A stretch of 64,000 bases of DNA from Gammaproteobacteria bacterium (GTDB lineage: Bacteria; Pseudomonadota; Gammaproteobacteria; Arenicellales; Arenicellaceae), in NCBI GenBank assembly GCA_022447525.1, contig JAKVBA010000029.1, positions 1-64,000 on the forward strand. The letters are read 5' to 3'. Positions 21,451 through 30,260 of this stretch are shown here, one piece after another; position 1 is the first letter of the stretch, and every line of letters starts with the position of its first letter. The notes beneath the pieces were generated by a model. The model did not search any database. It worked only from the letters and a program-made list of their open reading frames with translations, and was not told the origin of the DNA. The position numbers and the translations under genes are program-made.

Positions 21451-22593
21451 TTAAACACTGCGGATAGGAATTCCAGCAGCTTTTGCAACGCTATCCAACA
21501 CCTCTATCGCGTGTTCTGGTCGAATATTTTGATACAGCGACCAATATTGGTCACTATCGACTTTTAGCGATTCATTGACCTGTGCTTGCTCTGATTTTGT
21601 GAGCTCGCTGACATCGTCCCATTCGACTCCTTGATGCAAAGCACTCTGACTGGCTAACCACTCGGGCTTTTTCGCGCGCGGCGAGAGAACGACAGCACTG
21701 GGCAGACCACAAGCTTGCGCTAAGTGTCTGGGTCCACCTTCATTTCCGAAAAATAAGTCACAGTGCGACATAAGTGCGGTTAATTTGGACAAACTATCAG
21801 AGTTGATCCTGGGGTAAATATCGGGATGCTCACCTAATGCGGAATAAAACGTTTCTACTTCATTTTGTTCTTCATCGGAGCCCGAGAATAATACCAGCTG
21901 GGCATTATAAGCATCGATAGCATATTGAGCCCATGCTTGCATTTTAGAGAGTTCCCATCGCTTGTTTTTTTCCTTGGCGGTAACAGACATCAAAAATACA
22001 GGGCGCTTAAAATCAACGCCCGCGGCCTCCATGCTGACGCGCATTTCGTTCTTCAACGTCATAGCTGTATTTAATACGAAATCAGTGTCTCGTTTGACAT
22101 CAAAGCCTATTGCGACCAAAGGTTCAAGCAACCTCAAACGCTCAGTGATTTTATTTCCGCCACCCGCTTTGGCATCTACTTTGTTGGTGTAGAAAAAGCC
22201 TCTTCCTTTTTTAGCTCGACCTATACAAATAGCTCGTTTGCGGGCCAACATCGCTATGAATTCACTCTTATTTGTCGACTGCGCATCAACAACTAGATCA
22301 TATTCTGCGGAAGTAATCTGCCTAATCTTGCGCCAATATTTAAAAGGATTTTTACGCTCCTCTTTACTTAGACTGATCACATTATCAATATACGGATGAT
22401 TTTCAAACAGCCCAGCACTAACTTCATGTACCAAATAGTCAACTTGGGCTTTGGGAAACGTCTTTTTTAAGGAGTTACACAAGACCGACGACAAAACCAC
22501 ATCGCCAATAGCCATAAATCGGATTACAAGTATTTTTGCGGTTTCAGCAGTGGGTGTATTTAGAGGAGATGTTTGATGATTATACGCGTTCAT
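21451..22593 (-). CDS. Glycosyltransferase family 9 (heptosyltransferase-like)
   Basis: ILVIRFMAIGDVVLSSVLCNSLKKTFPKAQVDYLVHE... and GNEGGPRHLAQACGLPSAVVLSP typical of GT9. Confidence 0.9.
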   Translation of the reverse strand: MNAYNHQTSPLNTPTAETAKILVIRFMAIGDVVLSSVLCNSLKKTFPKAQVDYLVHEVSAGLFENHPYIDNVISLSKEERKNPFKYWRKIRQITSAEYDLVVDAQSTNKSEFIAMLARKRAICIGRAKKGRGFFYTNKVDAKAGGGNKITERLRLLEPLVAIGFDVKRDTDFVLNTAMTLKNEMRVSMEAAGVDFKRPVFLMSVTAKEKNKRWELSKMQAWAQYAIDAYNAQLVLFSGSDEEQNEVETFYSALGEHPDIYPRINSDSLSKLTALMSHCDLFFGNEGGPRHLAQACGLPSAVVLSPRAKKPEWLASQSALHQGVEWDDVSELTKSEQAQVNESLKVDSDQYWSLYQNIRPEHAIEVLDSVAKAAGIPIRSV

Positions 22594-22995
22594 TACTTAT
22601 CTTTTTTCTTCTAAACGCTGCAGTGTACTAACTAGCATTACAACAATATGACGTCGGTTCGTTTGTTCGCAAACGAGCTTTCGAATATACGCCTTTTTGA
22701 ATTAAAAAGCTGCATAAACATGCCACATTTTCCAAACCAGCTTGCCTAGCAAGCATATCTCCCTGTACTTATGAATCTAACAAACAAAAATAGAGTTATA
22801 TCAACCCCTTGGGCGATGCGCTAATTCAACAGCATCCTGATCAACCTAGTCCACTATAGCCCCTAAACCTAGCAAGGGTTTGCGTTTTAACATCCTCCTA
22901 ATCAAAGGGGGTATACGCTTGCTAAATTGTTGTTTCGATCACTAAGGGTTGACACCAATTACTACATAAAGACTCACATGCAACCACCTTTTCTG

Positions 22996-23355
22996 TTATG
23001 TGGATCTTTCTGCGGACAAATACTCATCTATCTCTAGCTGTAAATCCTCCAACATATCCAACACACCGAGAAATTTACTACCAAATTCCGTAACACTGTA
23101 CTCTACTCTAGGAGGTACCTCGTTAAATATTTTCTTCTCAAGAATACCGAAGTCTGTGTTCCTGCGTAAGCATTGATTCAAGACTTTAGTAGTTAAACCT
23201 TCTGTATTGCGTACCATTTCACCGGGCCTGTTAATGCCGTCAGCCAGTAGTTGATAAATTGTCAATGACCACTTACAGCCGTAAATAGTCTCCAGCATGC
23301 GGGCGCTTTCTAGCGGTGCTGATTTTCTCGAAAATTTTTTTCCTTTATCTTTCAT
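22996..23355 (-). CDS. HxlR-family winged-helix transcriptional regulator
   Basis: LETIYGCKWSLTIYQLLADGINRPGEMVRNTEGLTTKVLNQCLRRNTDFGILEKKIFNEVPPRVEYSVTEFG. Confidence 0.88.
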   Translation of the reverse strand: MKDKGKKFSRKSAPLESARMLETIYGCKWSLTIYQLLADGINRPGEMVRNTEGLTTKVLNQCLRRNTDFGILEKKIFNEVPPRVEYSVTEFGSKFLGVLDMLEDLQLEIDEYLSAERST

Positions 23356-23370
23356 AAAAATGGACCAAAA

Positions 23371-23398
23371 AGTACCTACCTAACCAATTAGTACCTAC
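23371..23398. promoter_or_regulatory. Direct repeat AGTACCTAC x2, candidate HxlR operator
   Basis: AGTACCTAC at 23371-23379 and 23390-23398 in the divergent hxlR/SDR intergenic region. Confidence 0.5.
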
Positions 23399-23462
23399 TT
23401 TTTTTCTGATACTCAATGCTCTAGATTTTGCTCAATAACTTATCACAGACTGGAGAAGAAGC

Positions 23463-24230
23463 ATGAGTAATTCTAAATTGGCAATTATCATTGGTGGCTC
23501 AAGTGGTATGGGCTACGCAACTGCTGAGAACTTAGTTAAACAAGACATTGACGTCTATATTCTAGGTAACAACCAAGAAAAATTAATGAGCGCACAGCAG
23601 ACTCTGATAGAGATGTCAGGGGCGAGCGTGACCACAATACAAGCCAACCTTTACAACGAAGAGGATGTCAGCAGAGTAATAAAAAATATAGATGCTGAGC
23701 AAAGACATATTCAGTTTTTAGTCAATGCGGCGGGCTACTTCAACCCCAAACCATTTCTAGAGCATAAGTTGAGTGACTACGATATTTATATGGAATTGAA
23801 CAAAGCCATATTTTTTATCAGTCAAGCAGTGGTAAAGAACATGGCCAAACATGGCGGGGGTTCTATCGTGAATATTGGGTCGATGTGGGCTAAACAGGCG
23901 ATCAAGGCGACCCCTTCTTCGGCATATTCCATGGCCAAAGCAGGCTTGCACTCTTTAACTCAACATATGGCGATGGAGCTTGCTGATTACAACATAAGAG
24001 TCAATGCCGTATCTCCAGCGGTAGTTAAGACGCCTATCTACGAGGCTTTTATCGATCCTGACAACATAGACGAGGTCATAGACGGGTTCAACGACTTCCA
24101 TCCAATCGGCAGAAGTGGTACACCAGAGGACATATCGAAAAGCATAAACTTTCTTTTACAGGATGATAGCAATTGGGTCACGGGAGCAATTTGGGACGTC
24201 GATGGAGGCGTAACCGCTGGTAGGAATTAA
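23463..24230 (+). CDS. SDR-family NAD(P)-dependent oxidoreductase
   Basis: IIGGSSGMGYATAENLVKQ Rossmann motif, SSAYSMAKAGLHSLTQHMAMELADYNIRVNAVSPAVVKT active site. Confidence 0.92.
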   Translation: MSNSKLAIIIGGSSGMGYATAENLVKQDIDVYILGNNQEKLMSAQQTLIEMSGASVTTIQANLYNEEDVSRVIKNIDAEQRHIQFLVNAAGYFNPKPFLEHKLSDYDIYMELNKAIFFISQAVVKNMAKHGGGSIVNIGSMWAKQAIKATPSSAYSMAKAGLHSLTQHMAMELADYNIRVNAVSPAVVKTPIYEAFIDPDNIDEVIDGFNDFHPIGRSGTPEDISKSINFLLQDDSNWVTGAIWDVDGGVTAGRN

Positions 24231-24239
24231 AATTTTCTC

Positions 24240-24274
24240 GAGAAAAGGACCCGTTCCTTTTCTCACTTCTTTTT
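24240..24274 (+). terminator. Intrinsic terminator after SDR gene
   Basis: GAGAAAAGGA-CCCGT-TCCTTTTCTC perfect 10-bp stem, followed by acttcttttt. Confidence 0.75.
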
Positions 24275-24318
24275 GCTAATTCATATAATCTTACAAACAT
24301 AGAGCACAGAGAAAAACC

Positions 24319-24987
24319 ATGACAACCCGACTTAATGCAGATTTCTCAGAAAAAGTAGTGATCCTGCCGCAAGACTATCAATGGGTAAATTCTCCGATGC
24401 CCGGAGTAAAACGTATGATGCTTGACCGAATTGGTGACGAGGTGGCGCGAGCCACCTCGATCGTTAGATACGAACCCAACAGCGCTTTTTCGCCACATTG
24501 TCACACTGGAGGCGAAGAATTTTTTGTCCTCGAAGGTGTTTTTGCTGATGAGCACAGTCAATATCCAGCAGGAAGCTATGTTCGCAATCCGATTGGGACG
24601 TCTCATCAACCTCAAATTGGTGATGAAGGTGCAACTATCTTTGTAAAACTGCATCAATTCAATGCTAAAGATACTAAACCAAAAGTGATAGACACAAACA
24701 AAACCGAGTGGCGTCCGGGCCTAGTGGAGGGCCTAAACGTCATGCCATTACATGATTTTGAAGGGGAGCATGTAGCTTTGGTCAAATGGGCACCAAATAC
24801 ACGATTCAATCCACACAAGCACTGGGGAGGAGAAGAGATTTTAGTATTAGAGGGCACGTTTCATGATGAGTACGGCTCGTATCCGAAAGGCAGCTGGTTA
24901 CGCAGTCCACATATGAGTCAACATCAACCTTTTACCAAAGGTGATGGGGCGCTAATCTTTGTAAAAATAGGGCATATCCCAGACTAG
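24319..24987 (+). CDS. Bicupin (ChrR-like cupin duplicated) protein
   Basis: Two homologous halves: FSPHCHTGGEEFFVLEGVFADEHSQYPAGSYVRNPIGTSHQP and FNPHKHWGGEEILVLEGTFHDEYGSYPKGSWLRSPHMSQHQP. Confidence 0.85.
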   Translation: MTTRLNADFSEKVVILPQDYQWVNSPMPGVKRMMLDRIGDEVARATSIVRYEPNSAFSPHCHTGGEEFFVLEGVFADEHSQYPAGSYVRNPIGTSHQPQIGDEGATIFVKLHQFNAKDTKPKVIDTNKTEWRPGLVEGLNVMPLHDFEGEHVALVKWAPNTRFNPHKHWGGEEILVLEGTFHDEYGSYPKGSWLRSPHMSQHQPFTKGDGALIFVKIGHIPD

Positions 24988-25250
24988 TTAGGTATTTTAT
25001 ATACCTTCTTAATGGCAATCTCCATCATCATTTCAGCCCTCGACATGGCACCAGAGCCGATTTGCTTGTAGAGACTATGATTATCGGCCTTGGTGCACAT
25101 AAATCTTATTAAAGCCCATAGCTCTTGATGATTTACTATGGTCCTAAACAATATCTTGCTTAAATTTTTACCTAGATCGGACAAGCACGCGAGGGTGGCT
25201 GCAAAGGTAATTGTACGAACAAGTTTTTTTGCGTTTGATTGATCAAACAA
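24984..25250 (-). CDS. Small hypothetical ORF (TTG start)
   Basis: 88-aa ORF only; no recognised domain, no strong RBS seen. Confidence 0.25.
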   Translation of the reverse strand: MFDQSNAKKLVRTITFAATLACLSDLGKNLSKILFRTIVNHQELWALIRFMCTKADNHSLYKQIGSGAMSRAEMMMEIAIKKVYKIPN

Positions 25251-25280
25251 AATCTAAAATATATCGATATAGTAATCGCT

Positions 25281-26090
25281 TTAATCTATGATTATCTTCC
25301 CAACCAAATAGTCAGCGGCTTTTCCTGAAAGGATCACTCGATCTCCTTTGAGATGACAAAAGATAGTCCCTGTACGCTTAGATAACTGTTTGGCGACTAG
25401 CTTTGTTTTAGCAAGTTTCTCAGCCCAGTATGGTGCCATTTGGCAATGGGCTGAACCAGTAACTGGGTCTTCATTGACTCGATATTTTGGATAAAAACAA
25501 CGGCTAACAAAGTCTACGGCGTCTCCTGCAGCTGTCACTATTACACCACGGCGATCTAACTTCGCCATGACACTAAAATTTGGACTAACCGCTCTTACCT
25601 CGGCTTCGCTAGGCAATACAACTAGGTAATCTTGAGCAGCTCGCACGCCAAGTACTTCAGATTGACTGACACCCAGCGAAGACAATAATAAGTCAGATGT
25701 CTCAACAACACTTGGTAATGATGCAGGGAAGTTCATATCATACATCTGTTCGCAGGCACTCGATTTACTGACAATTAGATCACCACTTTTTGTAAAGAAG
25801 TGAATCTGCTTCGACGAGAACTGTTGATGCTCAAATAGTACGTGAGCTGTCGCAAGTGTTGCATGACCACATAGATCCACCTCATGCTCGGGTGTAAACC
25901 ATCTCAGCTCTATTCCTTCATCAACAACGACATAAAATGCCGTCTCAGATAGATTATTTTCCTCTGCTATTTGCTGTAACCGCTCATCATCAATCCATTC
26001 ATCCAACTGACACACGGCCGCTGGATTACCTGAAAAAGCTCGATCTGCAAAAGCGTCGACTTGATATAACTGAATTTCCATTTGGTACAA
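25281..26090 (-). CDS. PhzF-family epimerase/isomerase
   Basis: QVDAFADRAFSGNPAAVCQLDEW, LSETAFYVV, FTPEHEVDLCGHATLATAHVLFE, NEDPVTGSAHCQMAPYWAEKL. Confidence 0.93.
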   Translation of the reverse strand: MYQMEIQLYQVDAFADRAFSGNPAAVCQLDEWIDDERLQQIAEENNLSETAFYVVVDEGIELRWFTPEHEVDLCGHATLATAHVLFEHQQFSSKQIHFFTKSGDLIVSKSSACEQMYDMNFPASLPSVVETSDLLLSSLGVSQSEVLGVRAAQDYLVVLPSEAEVRAVSPNFSVMAKLDRRGVIVTAAGDAVDFVSRCFYPKYRVNEDPVTGSAHCQMAPYWAEKLAKTKLVAKQLSKRTGTIFCHLKGDRVILSGKAADYLVGKIIID

Positions 26091-26105
26091 ATTTTATGGG
26101 TAGAT

Positions 26106-26513
26106 TTAAGAATTAATTTTTTGTTTTCTCAGCGCCCAGAGTAAACAGGTTCGACCAAAGCGAAGTAGCGGATACAGTAAGGTTGAAGCTCGCTTGGAAC
26201 GAAATATAGAAGCTTGTAGTCTATTAAAAATTCCAGAATTTGTGCTCATTAAGGCAAGCACATGCAAAGCATCGGCACCCCAATAAATCTGCTCATTAAC
26301 TTTTAGTATCATTCCCTGGTCTAAATCATATCCAGCTTGCTCTGCCTCGGATCTTGCTGCGTCGCTTTCTCGGGCGTTGATTAATTCTAAATTACCTACA
26401 TCTTCGCGGATTCTGAGCATTGTGGAGTAGCGCTTGCAAACTGGACACTCGCCGTCATAAATCAATATCAATCGCTGGTGCTTAGCAATATCACTCATTA
26501 TCAACGACCGCAT
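26106..26513 (-). CDS. DCC-family (DUF393) thiol-disulfide oxidoreductase
   Basis: LILIYDGECPVCKRYSTMLRIRE; C-terminal LLYPLLRFGRTCLLWALRK. Confidence 0.85.
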   Translation of the reverse strand: MRSLIMSDIAKHQRLILIYDGECPVCKRYSTMLRIREDVGNLELINARESDAARSEAEQAGYDLDQGMILKVNEQIYWGADALHVLALMSTNSGIFNRLQASIFRSKRASTLLYPLLRFGRTCLLWALRKQKINS

Positions 26514-26907
26514 CGGCTGGATGGTTTACGCCATCATAGGTTGGTATATCGTCTATTTTCAATGGATTAATGCCCTCTAGACAGGCGACATTGAAACCAT
26601 ATTGAGTTGGATTCGAACGACGCTGATGATGAGTGTATATCCCGCATTCTCTACAAAAGTAATGCTTCGCGGTGCAAGTGTTGAAGGTATATTGTTTTAT
26701 ACTGGCTTCGCCCTTAACTATCTTTATACCACTTAAGGGGACAGACGCAGCCACCGCCCCGCGTCGTCTACATAACGAGCAATCACAACGTCTGATATCT
26801 ACCAAACCGTCGGGCAAGGTCAATTCAATTTCTACAGCGCCGCAATGACAGCGAGCCAGATGATGTTTTTTTACTTTTACGCCGTCAACCTCAGTCAGAA
26901 TAATCAT
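26491..26907 (-). CDS. GFA (glutathione-dependent formaldehyde-activating enzyme)-like protein
   Basis: ARCHCGAVEIELTLPDGLVDIRRCDCSLCRRRGAV and HYFCRECGIYTHHQRRSNP Cys motifs. Confidence 0.9.
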   Translation of the reverse strand: MIILTEVDGVKVKKHHLARCHCGAVEIELTLPDGLVDIRRCDCSLCRRRGAVAASVPLSGIKIVKGEASIKQYTFNTCTAKHYFCRECGIYTHHQRRSNPTQYGFNVACLEGINPLKIDDIPTYDGVNHPADAVVDNE

Positions 26908-26922
26908 ACCTTTCTCTTTATC

Positions 26923-27366
26923 TTAAAACGACAGAGCAGCCAACGCGTGATAAGCCAAACTACCAAATAGATAAAACACTATTAAGTATCCAGGCAAAGT
27001 AGCAAAATATACTCTCTTTGTTTGCATTTTCGATACTTCACTTCCAAGTAATATCGGATACGAGGCTCGTATTAGGACATAAATAAGTCCTAACAGAGTA
27101 GCCACGGACACCGATACAAAAATCGCATGTAACCACAGGGACACCAGAAAGGGTACCATTTGTTCCTGAGTATTTATAACCGCACGGTCAGCCGACAACA
27201 TTTGCTTGTCTTGGCCAAAATACCGATCAAATTCTTGACCTTGGTTTTCATACTTTTGTTTGAGACGATACTTGGTTCCTCTTTGCACCACTAATAAGAG
27301 GTAGTACCAAAATAAAAAGTATAAAACCGTGACAAGAGTCGGACCAGAGTAATCTGTTATCGCCAT
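26923..27366 (-). CDS. MAPEG-family membrane protein
   Basis: Four-TM protein with INTQEQMVPFLVSLWLHAIFVSV MAPEG-like helix. Confidence 0.7.
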   Translation of the reverse strand: MAITDYSGPTLVTVLYFLFWYYLLLVVQRGTKYRLKQKYENQGQEFDRYFGQDKQMLSADRAVINTQEQMVPFLVSLWLHAIFVSVSVATLLGLIYVLIRASYPILLGSEVSKMQTKRVYFATLPGYLIVFYLFGSLAYHALAALSF

Positions 27367-27646
27367 AAATTTGTGGAATAGTTAAATAAACAATCCCATA
27401 TTTTCATTGTTTGTTCCATAAGCATTATCTAGCGTTTTATTCAATCCTGTAAACTAAATGCTGAACTCGTGTTGTGATGTCGTTAATATCGCCTCAGGTA
27501 AAGTACGCACATTGTATTTAGAGCTGGTCGGAACAACTAGCCAACAATCTAAAGTTGTTGTTTGCAGGCAAGAAGACACGGCTTTTATTAGTTTTAATTT
27601 TTGGTTAGGCAGTATCATGCATATATCCAAACAAAAGGTGCCAACT

Positions 27647-28804
27647 ATGCAAAATTTTGATTTCTACAACCCAACTCATATTATTTTTGGTCAACAGCGT
27701 TTAAACGAGCTGGATAAACTAATCCCTTGTGATGCTAAAGTCATGGTCTTGTATGGCGGTGGCAGTGTGAAGAGAAATGGTGCATTAAATCAAGTACTGG
27801 AAGGTTTGGGGTCTCGTAAGGTAGTTGAGTTCAGCGGTATAGAACCCAATCCACAATTCACAACTTTAATGAGAGCAGTAGACAAAGTTCAAAGTGAAGA
27901 TATTGATTTTCTCTTGGCTGTTGGCGGAGGCTCAGTGATGGATGGCACTAAATTTATTGCGCTAGCATCTAAAATTGAAGAAAACCATGAAAGTCTATTG
28001 TTCAGAGGTTTTGTGTCACCAACCCAGCATTCAGCATTACCACTTGGATGCGTTGCGACATTACCCGCCACCGGCTCGGAAATGAACATGAGCAGTGTGG
28101 TTACTTACCAAGACCAAAAATACCCGGTGATGTCGCCTTTAACTTATCCGAAATTTTCGTTTCTAGATCCAACCTTTACTCAGACTCTCCCACAAGAACA
28201 GATTGCCAACGGCATTGCTGACGCTTTCGTTCACGTTGTCGAGCAATACATCACATATCCTGTCAACGCCAAGGTCCAAGATCGTATCGCTGAAGGCGTG
28301 TTACAAACTCTCATAGAAGAGGGGCCAACCACCTACGCAAATAACGATGACATCGAGGCTCGTGAAAATTTCATGTGGTCTGCAACAATGGCGCTCAATG
28401 GCGTAATAGGCAGTGGCGTTCCACAAGACTGGGCCACGCACATGATTGGCCACGAACTGACAGCGATGTATGGTATTGCTCACGGTCGCACACTCGCCAT
28501 CGTTCTGCCTTACTTACTCAGAGAGCGCAAAAAACAAAAGCGTGCGAAACTCTTGCAATTTGCTGAACGAGTTTGGCAAATCACAGAAGGGTCTGATGAC
28601 GAAAAAATCGATCAAGCAATTGATCGCACCGAGGCTTTTTTCAACAGCTTAGACATTGTGACCAAACTGTCTCATTACAATATAGACAATGACGGCATAA
28701 AAACGGTGGTACAGAATATGGAGAAGATGGGACTGACTGCGTTGTCTGAAACAAGAGACCTCGGCCTTGATACCGTTAGCAGAATTCTACGATCAGCTAG
28801 ATAG
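27647..28804 (+). CDS. YqhD-like iron-dependent alcohol dehydrogenase
   Basis: MQNFDFYNPTHIIFGQQRLNELDKLIP, GGGSVMDGTKFIALASKI, DWATHMIGHELTAMYGIAHGRTLAIVLP; provided ORF extends upstream to 27458 but homology-like start is at 27647. Confidence 0.9.
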   Translation: MQNFDFYNPTHIIFGQQRLNELDKLIPCDAKVMVLYGGGSVKRNGALNQVLEGLGSRKVVEFSGIEPNPQFTTLMRAVDKVQSEDIDFLLAVGGGSVMDGTKFIALASKIEENHESLLFRGFVSPTQHSALPLGCVATLPATGSEMNMSSVVTYQDQKYPVMSPLTYPKFSFLDPTFTQTLPQEQIANGIADAFVHVVEQYITYPVNAKVQDRIAEGVLQTLIEEGPTTYANNDDIEARENFMWSATMALNGVIGSGVPQDWATHMIGHELTAMYGIAHGRTLAIVLPYLLRERKKQKRAKLLQFAERVWQITEGSDDEKIDQAIDRTEAFFNSLDIVTKLSHYNIDNDGIKTVVQNMEKMGLTALSETRDLGLDTVSRILRSAR

Positions 28805-29080
28805 TGTCGTCGCTTACAGACACTTAAAAACAAGACTGCACACGCTAATAACCTTGTGACTGCAGTCTAAGCTTCACACTTTTTAAAGATCAATTACCAA
28901 TTGATATCATGCTTGGCCAGTGATCAATTTGATTGTTCCAATCAATATTACAGCTTCTGCACCATTTGAATTTCGCTATTAAAGTTGATTCGGCACAAAC
29001 AGAGTTTACTTAACTAGCGTCACTTTAATTCCAAGCCGTAAGCTGATTTGGCCAACCTATAATCAAAAAATATTTGCATA

Positions 29081-29119
29081 TAGTTGCATTTACAACTAAT
29101 ATAGTTGCTATAGCAACTA
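29081..29119. promoter_or_regulatory. Tandem palindromic operators upstream of hppD
   Basis: TAGTTGCATTTACAACTA (29081-29098, near-palindrome) and TAGTTGCTATAGCAACTA (29102-29119, perfect palindrome), 21-bp centre-to-centre. Confidence 0.8.
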
Positions 29120-29134
29120 ATAGAAAGGTCTCTC

Positions 29135-30214
29135 ATGTCAGATTTATTCGAAAACCCAATGGGTCTATGCGGATTTGAGTTTATTGAGTTCGCTGCAACT
29201 GAAGAAGGTACGCTTGAGCCAATTTTAGAAATGGCTGGCTTCAGCAAAGTAGCCGTGCATCGATCCAAAAATGTGCACCTATATCGCCAAGGAGGTATTA
29301 ACTTATTGCTCAATTATGAGCCGAACAGTAACGCCTATTACTTTGCACAAGAACACGGGCCATCAGCGTGTGGCATGGCATTTCGAGTAAAAGACGCACA
29401 ATTCGCATATGAGCGTGCTCTTGAGTTAGGCGCTCAGCCAGTTGAAATACCGACGGGACCAATGGAACTTAGATTGCCAGCCATCAAAGGCATTGGTGGC
29501 GCACCACTGTATTTAATTGACCGGTTTGAAGAAGGCTCGTCTATTTATGATATTGATTTCGTATTTCTAGAAGGTGTTGATCGCAATCCAGTTGGATGCG
29601 GCTTTAACGTTATCGATCATTTAACCCACAATGTGTATCGTGGTCGAATGAAGTACTGGGCCGATTTCTATGAGCGATTGTTTAACTTCAGAGAAATTCG
29701 CTATTTCGATATCAAGGGTGAATATACTGGCCTGTTGTCAAAAGCGTTGACTGCGCCAGATGGAATGATTCGCATTCCATTAAACGAGGAAGCTTCTAAA
29801 GAAACAGGACAGATTGAGGAGTTCCTGATGGCCTACAATGGCGAGGGGATTCAACACATCGCTTTCTCTTGCGACAATCTGTTGGAGTGCTGGGATAAGT
29901 TAAAAGCGCGCGGCATGCCCTTTATGAGCGCACCACCCGACACTTACTATGCCATGCTAAATGAACGTTTGCCCAATCATGGTGAGCCAGTGGAAGAACT
30001 TCAAACTCGTGGTATTCTGTTAGATGGCTCAACTGAGAATGACGATCCTCGTCTATTGTTACAAATTTTTTCAGACACATTAATAGGCCCAGTATTCTTT
30101 GAATTTATCCAAAGAAAGAAGGATGATGGTTTTGGTGAAGGTAATTTCAAAGCTTTGTTTGAATCAATTGAAAGGGACCAAATCGAAAGAGGCATCATTG
30201 CCACCGACGTATAA
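29135..30214 (+). CDS. hppD: 4-hydroxyphenylpyruvate dioxygenase
   Basis: [14 protein letters not shown] start; [96 protein letters not shown]. Confidence 0.96.
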   Translation: MSDLFENPMGLCGFEFIEFAATEEGTLEPILEMAGFSKVAVHRSKNVHLYRQGGINLLLNYEPNSNAYYFAQEHGPSACGMAFRVKDAQFAYERALELGAQPVEIPTGPMELRLPAIKGIGGAPLYLIDRFEEGSSIYDIDFVFLEGVDRNPVGCGFNVIDHLTHNVYRGRMKYWADFYERLFNFREIRYFDIKGEYTGLLSKALTAPDGMIRIPLNEEASKETGQIEEFLMAYNGEGIQHIAFSCDNLLECWDKLKARGMPFMSAPPDTYYAMLNERLPNHGEPVEELQTRGILLDGSTENDDPRLLLQIFSDTLIGPVFFEFIQRKKDDGFGEGNFKALFESIERDQIERGIIATDV

Positions 30215-30260
30215 TTAGATACATCAAGCCAAATAGGCAAAATAGGTAAGAGGTCAAAAT

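Noticed and set aside
22659-22676. TCGTTTG-TTCG-CAAACGA palindrome upstream of the GT9 gene
   Set aside because: Short 7-bp stem in AT-rich intergenic DNA, single copy, no T-tract; not enough to call an element.
28833-28868. AGACTGCA...TGCAGTCT inverted repeat after the YqhD-like gene
   Set aside because: Plausible weak terminator, but has an internal bulge and no clean U tract, so not listed as a terminator.
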